Program-made: the position numbers and the translations under genes | The notes under the pieces: model-generated | What the model saw: only the letters and a program-made list of their open reading frames with translations | Database searches by the model: none | What the model was told of the DNA's origin: nothing | NCBI GenBank assembly: GCA_052061695.1 | Contig: JBPZEY010000012.1 | Strand: one strand, 5' to 3' | Source of the DNA: Alkalicoccus luteus | GTDB lineage: Bacteria > Bacillota > Bacilli > Bacillales > Salisediminibacteriaceae | DNA length: 64,000 bases | Part shown: positions 1-8,296 of the stretch, one piece after another | Layout of the letters: every line of letters begins with the position of its first letter | Position numbering within the stretch: the stretch's first letter is position 1

Positions 1-654
1 GTTGAAATGATTCAAGCAGACGCTTTGCAGGTTCATATTAATCCAATTCAGGAATTGGTGATGCCGGAGGGGGACCGCCACTTTACTGGCGTGTTAACGA
101 AAATTGCGGCGATCAAGCAAGAGCTGGAGCTGCCTGTAATCGTAAAAGAAGTTGGATTTGGCATGTCTATGGAGGCAGCGGAACTTGCAGTCGAAGCAGG
201 AGCAGACATCATTGATACCGGCGGCCGCGGCGGCACCAACTTTTCTGCGGTAGAGAACAGCCGGCGACAGCAGGCATTAACAATGTTTGACAGCTGGGGA
301 ATTTCTACTGCCGTTTCACTGATTGAAAGCCTGCATGCTGTTAACGTTCCAGTGATCGCTTCAGGCGGTATTCGTACGGTGGATGATGTATTGAAATCAC
401 TTTCTTGCGGAGCTGCAGCGTGCGGAATGGCCGGCGCCGTTTTAAAAAGCCTTCAGGAAAAAGGTCTTGAAAAAACCGCTCAGGAAATGAACGATATGAT
501 AGAATATATAAGGCTCGGAATGACGGCACTTGGAAAGAGGCATGTACGAAATCTAACCCAGTCCCCGATTCTTATTTCCGGAAACACCGGACACTGGCTG
601 GAAGAGCGGGGAATCAGCACATCAGCTTTTGCCAGACGCATGGCTGATAACTAG
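1..654 (+). CDS. fni: type 2 isopentenyl-diphosphate isomerase (3' part)
   Basis: This is the C-terminal part of the FMN- and NADPH-dependent type 2 isomerase that interconverts IPP and DMAPP in isoprenoid synthesis. The gene runs in from the left edge, because the codons before the first ATG at 7 are open and in frame. What is present (about 217 residues) covers the second half of a TIM barrel. It includes the family segment around QADALQVHINPIQE, the strand VIVKEVGFGMS, the glycine-rich phosphate-binding stretch DTGGRGGTNF and the late barrel signature VIASGGIRTVDD. It lies upstream of der, as fni does in Bacillus. The product fits the heptaprenyl diphosphate genes 7 kb downstream. Confidence 0.93.
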   Translation, partial: VEMIQADALQVHINPIQELVMPEGDRHFTGVLTKIAAIKQELELPVIVKEVGFGMSMEAAELAVEAGADIIDTGGRGGTNFSAVENSRRQQALTMFDSWGISTAVSLIESLHAVNVPVIASGGIRTVDDVLKSLSCGAAACGMAGAVLKSLQEKGLEKTAQEMNDMIEYIRLGMTALGKRHVRNLTQSPILISGNTGHWLEERGISTSAFARRMADN

Positions 655-695
655 CATCAGCTCCTAAAACCTTGTCTAAAATGACGGGCCGTCTA

Positions 696-704
696 TGATA
701 TAAT
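696..704 (+). promoter_or_regulatory. extended -10 promoter before der
   Basis: The sequence TGATATAAT is a perfect -10 hexamer preceded by the TGn extension. It lies about 40 bases before the der start. No good -35 is seen at 17-18 bases, which is typical of extended -10 promoters. Confidence 0.6.
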
Positions 705-745
705 GATTCCAAAGCTAGGAACGGGATCAGAAAGCAGGGATAGAA

Positions 746-2062
746 GTGTCAAAACCAGTATTAGCAATCGTTGGAAGACCAAACGTTGGAAAATCTACTA
801 TTTTTAATAGATTAATAGGAGAACGTCTGGCAATTGTAGAAGATAAACCAGGAGTAACTCGTGATAGAATTTACAGCTCGGCTGACTGGCTCCATCACCA
901 GTTCTTTATCATTGATACCGGTGGAATTGAAATCACGAACGAGCCACTCATGGAACAAATGCGCGCCCAGGCCGAACTGGCTATTGATGAAGCAGATGTG
1001 ATCTGCTTTGTCGTAAATGGAAGAGACGGCATTACAGGTGCAGATGAAGAAGTAGCCCGGCTGCTGCAGCGCTCAAACAAGCCGGTCGTTATTGCCGTTA
1101 ATAAGCTTGACGATCCTACTATGCATGATAAACTCTATGAGTTTTACAGCCTTGGCGTAGGAGATGTTTTTCCTGTATCTGGATCTCACGGTTTGGGTCT
1201 CGGTGATCTTCTGGATTCTGCAGCGTCCCATTTTCCGGCAGATGAAGGGGATGGCTACGAGGATGATACAATCCGGATGAGCTTGATCGGCCGTCCAAAC
1301 GTTGGAAAATCGTCGCTCGTTAATGCTGTTCTCGGTGAGGAGCGTGTCATAGTCAGCAATATTCCGGGAACAACACGGGATGCCATCGATACGCCTTTTA
1401 CAAAGGATGATCGCGACTACGTTATTATCGATACAGCCGGCATGCGTAAAAAAGGCAAAGTGTACGAATCGACGGAAAAATACAGTGTGCTGCGCGCGCT
1501 GCGTGCTATTGAACGTTCAGACGTTGTATTAGTCGTATTGGACGGAGAAGAGGGCATTATTGAACAAGATAAAAAGATAGCCGGGTATGCGCATGAGGCA
1601 GGAAGAGCCATTGTGATCGTCGTTAATAAATGGGATGCCGTTAAGAAAGATGATAAAACCATGCAGCGTTTTGAAGATAAAATCCGGCAGGAGTTTCAAT
1701 ATTTGGACTATGCGCCAATCGTGTTTTTATCAGCGTTGACGAAGCAGAAGATTCAAAACCTTCTTCCGGTTGTAAATGAAGTTAGTGAAGCCCATAATCT
1801 GCGAATCAAAACAAACGTGCTTAATGATGTCATCGTCGATGCGGTTACATCTAATCCGACGCCTACCGACCACGGAGGCAAACGACTGCGAATTAATTAC
1901 GCGACCCAGGTTTCTGTTGCACCGCCGACGTTCGTGCTGTTTGTTAACGATCCGGAACTGCTGCATTTCTCCTACAAGCGGTATTTGGAAAACAACATCC
2001 GCAGAGCGTTTGGATTTGCGGGCACACCGATTCGTATCTTAGCGAGAAAGAAAAGTGACTAA
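746..2062 (+). CDS. der: ribosome biogenesis GTPase Der (EngA)
   Basis: Der is an essential double GTPase that binds the 50S subunit during its assembly. The 438-residue length is normal. Two G domains follow each other, each with a P-loop GRPNVGKS (residue 10 onward and about residue 182). Each has its own G3 and G4 motifs: DTGGIE and NKLD in the first, DTAGMRKKG and NKWD in the second. A C-terminal KH-like domain follows. The start is GTG at 746, with a purine-rich AGCAGGGA ahead of it, and it gives the typical N-terminus MSKPVLAIVGRPNVGKS. An extended -10 promoter lies just upstream. plsY and gpsA follow in the same direction. Confidence 0.97.
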   Translation: MSKPVLAIVGRPNVGKSTIFNRLIGERLAIVEDKPGVTRDRIYSSADWLHHQFFIIDTGGIEITNEPLMEQMRAQAELAIDEADVICFVVNGRDGITGADEEVARLLQRSNKPVVIAVNKLDDPTMHDKLYEFYSLGVGDVFPVSGSHGLGLGDLLDSAASHFPADEGDGYEDDTIRMSLIGRPNVGKSSLVNAVLGEERVIVSNIPGTTRDAIDTPFTKDDRDYVIIDTAGMRKKGKVYESTEKYSVLRALRAIERSDVVLVVLDGEEGIIEQDKKIAGYAHEAGRAIVIVVNKWDAVKKDDKTMQRFEDKIRQEFQYLDYAPIVFLSALTKQKIQNLLPVVNEVSEAHNLRIKTNVLNDVIVDAVTSNPTPTDHGGKRLRINYATQVSVAPPTFVLFVNDPELLHFSYKRYLENNIRRAFGFAGTPIRILARKKSD

Positions 2063-2159
2063 ACCATTCGTAGATTCGCTTCAGAAACAAAACGCCTGCA
2101 GGTAATCAGTCGCGCGCTGCTCGACTCTGGTCTGCCTGCAGTGGAAAGGAGGAATTTTG

Positions 2160-2774
2160 ATGGCAATTGCAGCTGTCATCTTATCTTATTTGATCGGCGC
2201 TGTAAGCTTCAGCTATTTAATGGGGCAGCTTTTAAAGAAGCTGGATATCAGAGATCACGGAAGTGGAAACGCAGGAGCTACGAATACGCTGCGTGTCTTA
2301 GGCATTGGTCCCGCCATTGCTGTTCTGCTGCTGGATACAGCTAAAGGGATAGCTGCAGTATGGCTAGGCTTCAGCTGGAGCGGGGGAGATCCGCTTTTTG
2401 CTGCCATGGCTGGTACTGCGGCTGTAATCGGTCATAATTGGCCGGTATACTTCGGTTTTCGAGGCGGTAAAGGTGTAGCAACGACGATAGGGGTCATGGC
2501 GGTGCTCGTCTTCTGGCCCGCGCTGATTGCCGGTACTGCAGCGATCATCTCCATAGCGGTGACAAGATACGTGTCGCTCGGCTCTCTCTTGTTCATGTTT
2601 GGAACGACGCTGCTCACGGCGGCGCTGCTGCCAGTCTTTGACTATCCGCCAGTTTATTTGTACTTCCTTGCAGGTTTAACAGCTTTATCGATTTGGAGGC
2701 ATCGAACGAATATAAAACGTTTGAAAGACGGAACAGAGAGCAGGCTCGGTCAAAAAGCAGAATCCAGTTCGTAA
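2160..2774 (+). CDS. plsY: acyl-phosphate:glycerol-3-phosphate acyltransferase PlsY
   Basis: PlsY is an integral membrane enzyme that transfers the acyl group from acyl-phosphate to glycerol-3-phosphate to make lysophosphatidate. The protein (204 residues) is strongly hydrophobic, with about five membrane segments. It has the family motifs GSGNAGATNTLR near residue 37, GHNWPVYFGFRGGKG around residue 95 and the C-terminal WRHRTNIKRL. An in-frame TTG at 2157 also opens the frame, but ATG at 2160 is better placed behind AAAGGAGG at 2145-2152. It sits directly before gpsA, which makes its substrate, so the two form a lipid-precursor pair. In B. subtilis plsY is elsewhere, so its position here is a local rearrangement. 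Confidence 0.95.
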   Translation: MAIAAVILSYLIGAVSFSYLMGQLLKKLDIRDHGSGNAGATNTLRVLGIGPAIAVLLLDTAKGIAAVWLGFSWSGGDPLFAAMAGTAAVIGHNWPVYFGFRGGKGVATTIGVMAVLVFWPALIAGTAAIISIAVTRYVSLGSLLFMFGTTLLTAALLPVFDYPPVYLYFLAGLTALSIWRHRTNIKRLKDGTESRLGQKAESSS

Positions 2775-2786
2775 GGGGGCGCTTGT

Positions 2787-3842
2787 ATGAAGAAAACAGC
2801 CGTTATAGGAGCAGGCAGCTGGGGGACAGCATTAGCTGGTGTTCTGGCTGATAATGGTCACGACGTGACGATTTGGGCACGGAAAACAGAAATTGCTGAA
2901 GAAATTAATACACATGCGACGAACAGCAAATATTTGCCAGACATCAGCTTGCCTGAGACCATTAAAGCAGTTACAGATATGAGAAGAGCTGTAGAACACG
3001 CAGATGCCGTCATTCTGGTCGTACCGACTAAAGCAATGCGTGCTGTCCTGCAGGATATTCGTCCGCATTTACAGGAAGAAACATTGCTCGTCCATGCGAG
3101 CAAAGGAATTGAGCCTGAAACCCATCTTCGCGTTTCTGAAATTATCGCAGAAGAGCTTGATCGCACTGACGTCGTTTGTTTAAGCGGACCTTCTCATGCA
3201 GAGGAAGTTTGCAGAAGGCAGCCGACTACGGTTACGTGCAGCTCTATACATATGGAACTCGCAGAAGAAGCGCAGGATTTATTTATGAATCAGTTCTTCC
3301 GCGTGTATACAAACCCTGATCTGATTGGAGTTGAGATTGGCGGATCGCTTAAAAATATCATTGCAATCGGTTCCGGCATGACGAGCGGACTTGGTTTTGG
3401 TGATAACGCCCGTGCTGCTTTAATGACGAGAGGCCTCGCAGAAATTTCCCGGCTTGGTGTTAAGCTGGGAGGCAACCCGCTGACGTTCTCCGGACTTTCA
3501 GGTCTTGGCGATTTAATTGTTACCTGTACGTCTCATCACAGCCGCAACTGGCGGGCGGGGAACATGATTGGGAAAGGCAAAACTGCTGATGAGGTTGAGA
3601 GTGAGATGGGGATGGTCGTAGAAGGGATGCGAACCGCAAAAGCTGCTTATCAGCTCTCAAATAAGCTGGATATCGATATGCCGATCACGTCAGAGCTGTA
3701 TGCAGTTTTGTTTGAAGAGAAGGATGTAAAAGAAGCGGTGGAAGCACTCATGGGCCGCGTGAAAAAGAAGGAAGTGGAAGGGATTATGAGCGGAACACTG
3801 CCGGAAGGCGGCAAAGACCCGCTCGATCACCTCGAGCCTTGA
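2787..3842 (+). CDS. gpsA: glycerol-3-phosphate dehydrogenase [NAD(P)+]
   Basis: GpsA reduces dihydroxyacetone phosphate to sn-glycerol-3-phosphate for phospholipid synthesis. The length (351 residues) is normal. An N-terminal Rossmann fold carries GAGSWGTALA at residues 8-17. The segment LSGPSHAEEV and the catalytic lysine in GGSLKNIIAIGSG follow, then GLGDNARAAL-like substrate-binding sequence (here GLGFGDNARAALMTRG). The C-terminal half is the helical 6-phosphogluconate-dehydrogenase-like domain. It starts 12 bases after plsY and ends before a strong hairpin terminator, so der-plsY-gpsA is probably one transcription unit. Confidence 0.97.
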   Translation: MKKTAVIGAGSWGTALAGVLADNGHDVTIWARKTEIAEEINTHATNSKYLPDISLPETIKAVTDMRRAVEHADAVILVVPTKAMRAVLQDIRPHLQEETLLVHASKGIEPETHLRVSEIIAEELDRTDVVCLSGPSHAEEVCRRQPTTVTCSSIHMELAEEAQDLFMNQFFRVYTNPDLIGVEIGGSLKNIIAIGSGMTSGLGFGDNARAALMTRGLAEISRLGVKLGGNPLTFSGLSGLGDLIVTCTSHHSRNWRAGNMIGKGKTADEVESEMGMVVEGMRTAKAAYQLSNKLDIDMPITSELYAVLFEEKDVKEAVEALMGRVKKKEVEGIMSGTLPEGGKDPLDHLEP

Positions 3843-3872
3843 TGGCCATAAAAAAAGCTTATCGGACTTATA

Positions 3873-3914
3873 GACAGCCTGGAGAAAGCATTGCTTTCTC
3901 CAGGCTGTCTTTTT
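3873..3914 (+). terminator. intrinsic terminator after gpsA
   Basis: Perfect 18-bp inverted repeat: arms 3873-3890 and 3892-3909 (GACAGCCTGGAGAAAGCA and its complement), followed by a run of T. Confidence 0.9.
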
Positions 3915-4049
3915 GCAGAATTTCTTTAGGACGGCGAGCTGATTGCCTCATCTTAAAAAGCGAGCATGAGAAAATGTGACAATCTGCTGAACACGTGATT
4001 ATCCCTGACCGCGAACCAGTTGCCTGCAAAGGCAGAGAGGGCAGTATTG

Positions 4050-4058
4050 TGCTATAAT
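4050..4058 (+). promoter_or_regulatory. extended -10 promoter before yphE
   Basis: TGCTATAAT, a perfect -10 with TGn extension. Its expected transcription start (about 4065) leaves the ATG at 4091 as the sensible translation start for the next gene. Confidence 0.6.
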
Positions 4059-4090
4059 GATGCAGAATGGAACCAAGAGGGGGAATGAGA

Positions 4091-4294
4091 ATGTTTGAGG
4101 ATCCCTTAATGAAAATGTGGGTATCTTTTATTGCAATGGGACTTATGTTTGTTTCTGTAATCATTACTATTTTTACAAAAGAGAAGCTGAGGGGGGTCCT
4201 CCGGTATTCTTTGCTGACAATAAGCTTTATTTGCATTATCGTATCTGGTCTGATCGTTTTCTTAGTAACATTCAGCGGCCCCGTACCGGAATAA
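4091..4294 (+). CDS. yphE: small membrane protein, YphE/DUF2768 type
   Basis: A 67-residue protein with two hydrophobic segments (roughly residues 8-28 and 38-60) separated by a basic loop KEKLRG. It is therefore probably a two-pass membrane protein. Function is unknown. The name is based on size, composition and position: in B. subtilis yphE lies between gpsA and yphF. The start at ATG 4091 is chosen because AAGAGGGGG ends 7 bases upstream and a promoter -10 lies at 4053-4058. The in-frame ATG at 4085 is too close to the ribosome site. Confidence 0.7.
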   Translation: MFEDPLMKMWVSFIAMGLMFVSVIITIFTKEKLRGVLRYSLLTISFICIIVSGLIVFLVTFSGPVPE

Positions 4295-4319
4295 TTTCTA
4301 GTTAAAGGCGGGAATGGTT

Positions 4320-5039
4320 ATGAAAGCAGTTATTCTCCTGGCGGCACTGGCGCTGCTCACCGGCTGTCTGTATCCGCAGGATCAGCGTGATGCCCAGCAC
4401 GGACCAAACGAGGAGCAGCTTGAAAGAGTGCAGACCGCTGTCGCGCAATTTCAGGAAAACACAGGTGTTCTGCCAATTGCAACGCGTGATGCGGACACAC
4501 CTCAGTACAGAAGGTATCCGGTGCAATTTACGCAGTTAATCCCATCCTATTTGAGCGAACCGCCGGCTAATGCATTTGAAAATGGCGGAACGTATCAGTA
4601 CGTCCTTACTAACGTTGAGGAGACACCGGAAGTGAAGCTGATCGACCTTCGCACCGTCCGTACGATTCAAGAGGTGGAAACACAGGTTTTCAGCTATCGA
4701 AGCTCCAATCAGTACGCGCCAGTTGATGAAATCGTCGGCAATGAGCTGATCAGGCTTGATTATGAAGCATTGGGCTATGAGGAAGAACCAACTGTAGCCA
4801 GTCCGTTCCATCCTGATCACCGGCTTCCTCTTCTGTATACGACACAAGGAGACGTCGTCATTGATTTTTCACTTGATATTCAGCACTATGCAGAGGAATA
4901 TGGGCTGGAAGGGTATGAATATGGCGAAGACATGCGCGATTTACTGACAGATCATGCTCCGTTTGTACCTGCATACTCTGTACCGACCACACTAACCGAA
5001 GATGGCTCGATTGAATTTATCGATGGAGAGTTAAGCTGA
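4320..5039 (+). CDS. yphF: lipoprotein, YphF/DUF3939 type
   Basis: A 239-residue secreted lipoprotein. The N-terminus is a short basic start, a leucine/alanine-rich core and a lipobox LTGC near residue 16, after which the mature protein would be lipid-anchored outside the membrane. The rest is soluble and acidic, with no catalytic motif that I recognise. Function is unknown. Identification with B. subtilis yphF rests on the lipobox, the length and the position behind yphE. The ATG at 4320 is preferred to 4314 because AAAGGCGGG ends 7 bases before it. In B. subtilis spoIVA follows yphF, but here no spoIVA is present before hbs. Confidence 0.7.
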   Translation: MKAVILLAALALLTGCLYPQDQRDAQHGPNEEQLERVQTAVAQFQENTGVLPIATRDADTPQYRRYPVQFTQLIPSYLSEPPANAFENGGTYQYVLTNVEETPEVKLIDLRTVRTIQEVETQVFSYRSSNQYAPVDEIVGNELIRLDYEALGYEEEPTVASPFHPDHRLPLLYTTQGDVVIDFSLDIQHYAEEYGLEGYEYGEDMRDLLTDHAPFVPAYSVPTTLTEDGSIEFIDGELS

Positions 5040-5045
5040 AAGTGA

Positions 5046-5084
5046 GACCGGAAACCTTGCAGTATGAAGGGTTCCGGTCTTTTT
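5046..5084 (+). terminator. intrinsic terminator after yphF
   Basis: Arms GACCGGAAACC (5046-5056) and GGGTTCCGGTC (5069-5079), pairing with one wobble, followed by five T. Confidence 0.87.
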
Positions 5085-5265
5085 GTCAAATATTTTACAT
5101 ATTTAGCAAAATAATAATAAAAAAAACAATGAAATACACGAAAGTTGTTGAATTCACAGGGTTTTTCGTTTAACATAAGCCTTGTTATCCCCTTCGCAAT
5201 AAGGGTTAACACATGTTTTACGTTTTAAAGCAATGGTAAGTATACCTTACAGGGAGGTGAATACC

Positions 5266-5538
5266 ATGAACAAAACAGAACTGATCAATGCGGTTGCTGA
5301 AAAAGCAGACCTTTCTAAAAAGGACGCTACTGGTGCTGTAGATGCCGTTTTCGACATCATCACTGGTGCACTGGAAAAGCAAGAGAAGGTACAGCTGATC
5401 GGATTTGGTAACTTCGAAGTGCGTGAGCGTGCTGCCCGTAAAGGCCGTAACCCTCAGACAGGCGAAGAGATTGAAATCCCGGCCAGCAACGTGCCTGCAT
5501 TTAAGCCTGGTAAGGCGCTTAAAGATGCAGTCAAGTAA
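5266..5538 (+). CDS. hbs: HU family DNA-binding protein HBsu
   Basis: The histone-like HU protein bends and compacts DNA and is essential in Bacillus. The 90-residue product has the standard N-terminus MNKTELINAVAEKADLSKKDA and the beta-arm core GFGNFEVRERAARKGRNPQTG. It ends with IPASNVPAFKPGKALKDAVK. Only the ATG at 5266 is sensible: AGGGAGGTGA lies just before it and it gives the family N-terminus, although the frame is open back to 5233. It is monocistronic, with terminators on both sides. Its AT-rich upstream region is typical of a strongly expressed gene. Confidence 0.98.
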   Translation: MNKTELINAVAEKADLSKKDATGAVDAVFDIITGALEKQEKVQLIGFGNFEVRERAARKGRNPQTGEEIEIPASNVPAFKPGKALKDAVK

Positions 5539-5577
5539 TAGATTACATAAGCATAGTAACAGCCTTATGTAATGAGA

Positions 5578-5618
5578 GAATACCCGTCAGGCCCTGGGCT
5601 TAACGGGTATTCTTTTTT
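5578..5618 (+). terminator. intrinsic terminator after hbs
   Basis: Ten-base arms GAATACCCGT (5578-5587) and ACGGGTATTC (5603-5612), followed by six T. Confidence 0.92.
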
Positions 5619-5784
5619 GTATCGGAACAGTTTTCTTGTAGGTAGAACGGCCCTGTGCTATTATCAACACATTCAGCTGCATATACACCTTGTATATGCA
5701 GGGTGTCCGTCGATCTATTCATCAAAGAAGCAGATGCAGGCTGGACACAGGGCTGATGACAACAGGAAATGGAGGCTGTTATAA

Positions 5785-6351
5785 ATGAGCCAGGTAGATC
5801 ATGCAAAAATTGAACAGGCAGTGACGTTAATACTTGAAGCCATCGGTGAAGACCCGGACAGAGAAGGTCTTGAAGATACTCCGAAACGCGTAGCAAGAAT
5901 GTATGAAGAAGTTTTCCAGGGATTGCATCAGGATCCAAAAGAGCACTTTAAAACGGTGTTTGGAGAAGATCATGAGGAGCTGGTCCTGGTAAAGGACATA
6001 CCATTTTATTCGATGTGCGAACATCATCTTGTTCCATTCTTCGGAAAAGCGCATATCGGCTATTTGCCCCAAGGCGGGCAGGTTACCGGTTTGAGCAAGC
6101 TTGCCCGTGCAGTTGAAGCTGTGACAAAGCGTCCGCAGCTGCAGGAACGGATTACATCAACAATAGCAGATTCCATGGTGGATACGCTGAATCCGCGCGG
6201 CGTCATTGTCATCGTTGAAGCAGAACATATGTGTATGACGATGCGCGGTGTGAAGAAGCCTGGTTCCATGACTGTTACTTCCGCAGTCCGGGGGGCATTC
6301 CGTGACGATGCGGCTGCTCGTTCTGAAGTGATGGCGCTGATCAAACAGTAA
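5785..6351 (+). CDS. folE: GTP cyclohydrolase I
   Basis: FolE (MtrA in Bacillus) converts GTP to 7,8-dihydroneopterin triphosphate, the first step of folate synthesis. The 188-residue length is normal. Visible family features are EDPDREGLEDTPKRVARMYEE, the zinc-ligand segment FYSMCEHHLVPFFGKAHIGY, and the second zinc cysteine in EHMCMTMRGVKKPG. The start follows GGAGGCTG. mtrB begins 27 bases after its stop, reproducing the mtrAB operon of B. subtilis. Confidence 0.97.
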   Translation: MSQVDHAKIEQAVTLILEAIGEDPDREGLEDTPKRVARMYEEVFQGLHQDPKEHFKTVFGEDHEELVLVKDIPFYSMCEHHLVPFFGKAHIGYLPQGGQVTGLSKLARAVEAVTKRPQLQERITSTIADSMVDTLNPRGVIVIVEAEHMCMTMRGVKKPGSMTVTSAVRGAFRDDAAARSEVMALIKQ

Positions 6352-6378
6352 AACATCCACTGGGAAGGAGGCGGTTTC

Positions 6379-6600
6379 ATGGCACAGTCGAATGATTATA
6401 TTGTCATCAAAGCAGAAGAAAACGGGGTAAACGTGATTGGGCTCACCCGAGGTACGGATACCCGCTTTCATCATTCTGAGAAGCTTGATAAAGATGAGAT
6501 GATGATTGCACAGTTTACAGAGCATACATCTGCGATAAAAATCAGAGGCCGGGCGAAGGTACAGACTGCACACGGCGAAATGACGAGCGGAGAAGACTGA
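6379..6600 (+). CDS. mtrB: trp RNA-binding attenuation protein (TRAP)
   Basis: TRAP forms an 11-subunit ring that, when loaded with tryptophan, wraps RNA containing spaced GAG/UAG triplets and shuts down the trp operon. The 73-residue sequence is very close to the B. subtilis protein. It has the tryptophan-pocket segment NVIGLTRGTDT and the RNA-contact residues K35, K54 and R56 (equivalents of K37, K56 and R58). The start is ATG behind GGAAGGAGGCGG. A matching triplet array lies in the leader of trpE at 16307-16387, so the regulator and its target are both in this window. Confidence 0.97.
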   Translation: MAQSNDYIVIKAEENGVNVIGLTRGTDTRFHHSEKLDKDEMMIAQFTEHTSAIKIRGRAKVQTAHGEMTSGED

Positions 6601-6623
6601 TCCTGCTTCTGAGCGGGCTGCTA

Positions 6624-6655
6624 GGCTGCAGGAATATGCGGTCTTGCAGCCTTTT
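6624..6655 (+). terminator. probable terminator after mtrB
   Basis: Hairpin GGCTGCA (6624-6630) with TGCAGCC (6645-6651) followed by TTTT. A second imperfect dyad, GTTCATCTAG with CTAGTTGAAC, lies further on at about 6680-6710. Confidence 0.6.
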
Positions 6656-6770
6656 CTCGTTTCAGTTACATCAGCTCGAAGGGTTCATCTAGTAGAACTC
6701 TAGTTGAACGAACCTCAATTATTATTGCGGTAAAACTTATTGCTCATCCTTTCTCGTTTAGAAACGTATG

Positions 6771-6779
6771 TGCTATACT
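6771..6779 (+). promoter_or_regulatory. extended -10 promoter before hepS
   Basis: TGCTATACT, a near-consensus -10 with TGn. It overlaps the first ATG of the open frame (6768), which argues for a later start of hepS and for a separate promoter driving hepS-menG-mqnP-mqnA-hepT. Confidence 0.55.
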
Positions 6780-6839
6780 AGACTAGCAGATATGGAAGCG
6801 CCGTCTTCCAATCGGATGACGAATCTGGGGGCTCTGAGC

Positions 6840-7559
6840 ATGACAGCAACGTATGATCACGTAAACAATTTACATAAACTCACTGAGGATTTTTACAGGG
6901 AAGCATCGTATTCCTATGTTCAGAAATTCCTTCCTGATGCTGTCATGAACGTGATGCAGGCCGAGCTGATATTGCTGCTGCTGGAAGATACAGCGCTTCA
7001 CGCAGAGGAGAAGCACGCTGTAGCTCTTGCAGCTTCGCTGGTGCAGTCTGCGATGGATACGCATGACCGCATCGACAGCACACCTGTTCACTCGGAAAAA
7101 CATCGCAAGGAACGTCAGCTTACAGTTTTATCAGGAGATTATTACAGCAGTCTGTATTATTCCATTCTGGCTGAACGCAAGCTGATTGCCTATATTAGTT
7201 TATTTTCAGGAGCGGTTCAAAAGATAAATGAGCATAAAATGGCGGCCCTCGAAGCAGAAGATGAGTGGAGCACACTGTCTCTGCTCGCAGAAGCAGCATC
7301 GTGTATCCCTGCCGCAGCTGCAGCTCACATCGGACGCAGCGAGCTGATTCCTGCTTTTAAGCAGCTGTTTATCCTGCAGCTATTAAAAGAGGAGCATGTG
7401 GATAAGGAAATGTTTTTTTCCTGCAGACTCCCACGATCTGATCGGTCCGAGCTTGCGGGAAGGGCCTTTTTGCGATTGAAGGAGCTGCCTGCAGCTGATG
7501 GCCAGACGCAGACATTTCTGCGTCAGGAAGCGCGCAGGCTCATGATGATGCCTTATTAG
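6840..7559 (+). CDS. hepS: heptaprenyl diphosphate synthase component I
   Basis: HepS is the non-catalytic-looking subunit that works with HepT to make the C35 side chain of menaquinone-7. The protein lacks aspartate-rich motifs and carries the family segment LSGDYYSSLYYSILAE near the middle. It is otherwise helical. Length is about 239 residues from ATG 6840. Upstream in-frame ATGs at 6768, 6792 and 6816 lie at or close to the promoter -10, so 6840 was preferred. Its ribosome site is weak (TGGGGGCTC), so the start is uncertain. It is followed 12 bases later by menG. Confidence 0.88.
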   Translation: MTATYDHVNNLHKLTEDFYREASYSYVQKFLPDAVMNVMQAELILLLLEDTALHAEEKHAVALAASLVQSAMDTHDRIDSTPVHSEKHRKERQLTVLSGDYYSSLYYSILAERKLIAYISLFSGAVQKINEHKMAALEAEDEWSTLSLLAEAASCIPAAAAAHIGRSELIPAFKQLFILQLLKEEHVDKEMFFSCRLPRSDRSELAGRAFLRLKELPAADGQTQTFLRQEARRLMMMPY

Positions 7560-7570
7560 GAGAGATTTGA

Positions 7571-8296
7571 ATGACCCGGACAAAAGAAGAAAAGGTACAT
7601 GACGTATTTCAATCTATTTCAGGCAATTACGATAAAATGAACGCGATTATTAGTTTTCAGCTGCACCGTGCATGGAGAAGAGATACTGGACGCAGGATGC
7701 AGGTTTTCAAAGGGGCGCATGCGCTTGATCTATGCTGCGGAACAGCAGACTGGACGATTCAGCTAGCAAAGGCTGCGGGTCCTGAAGGCTACGTCTGCGG
7801 TCTCGACTTTAGTGAGAATATGCTTGATATCGGCAGAAAGAAAACGGCTGCGATACCGGCTCTCGAACTTATTCAGGGGAATGCAATGGAACTGCCGTTT
7901 GATGATGAAGCATTTGATTTCGTCACTATCGGCTTCGGGCTGCGGAACGTTCCGGACTATGACACCGTTCTTGCAGAGATGTACCGGGTATTGAAGCCGG
8001 GCGGAACAGCCGTATGCTTAGAAACGTCCCAGCCGGAAAAACCGCTGATCAGCGGAGCCTACTGGTTTTATTTCTCTAAAGTGATGCCGGTTTTCGGTCG
8101 TTTGTTTGCCGGTAAGTACGATGAGTACTCCTGGCTTCAGGAATCGACTAAGCACTTCCCGTCGAAGCAGAAGCTGAAACAGATGTTCCGGAACGCTGGC
8201 TTTTCCAGTGTTGATGTACGGTCGTACTCAGGCGGCACAGCTGCCTCCCATTTCGCTTATAAGGCAGAAAGGGGAGCCGAACATGAAAAAGCTTAA
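7571..8296 (+). CDS. menG: demethylmenaquinone methyltransferase
   Basis: MenG (UbiE family) uses S-adenosylmethionine to methylate demethylmenaquinone, the last step of menaquinone synthesis. At 241 residues it is slightly longer than usual. Family features include VFQSISGNYDKMNAIISFQLHRAWRR-type sequence at residues 12-36 and the SAM-binding DLCCGTADWT near residue 55. The UbiE segments FGLRNVPDYDTVLAEMYRVLKPGG and YSWLQESTKHFPSKQKL follow. The last 14 bases overlap the start of mqnP, indicating translational coupling. Confidence 0.96.
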   Translation: MTRTKEEKVHDVFQSISGNYDKMNAIISFQLHRAWRRDTGRRMQVFKGAHALDLCCGTADWTIQLAKAAGPEGYVCGLDFSENMLDIGRKKTAAIPALELIQGNAMELPFDDEAFDFVTIGFGLRNVPDYDTVLAEMYRVLKPGGTAVCLETSQPEKPLISGAYWFYFSKVMPVFGRLFAGKYDEYSWLQESTKHFPSKQKLKQMFRNAGFSSVDVRSYSGGTAASHFAYKAERGAEHEKA

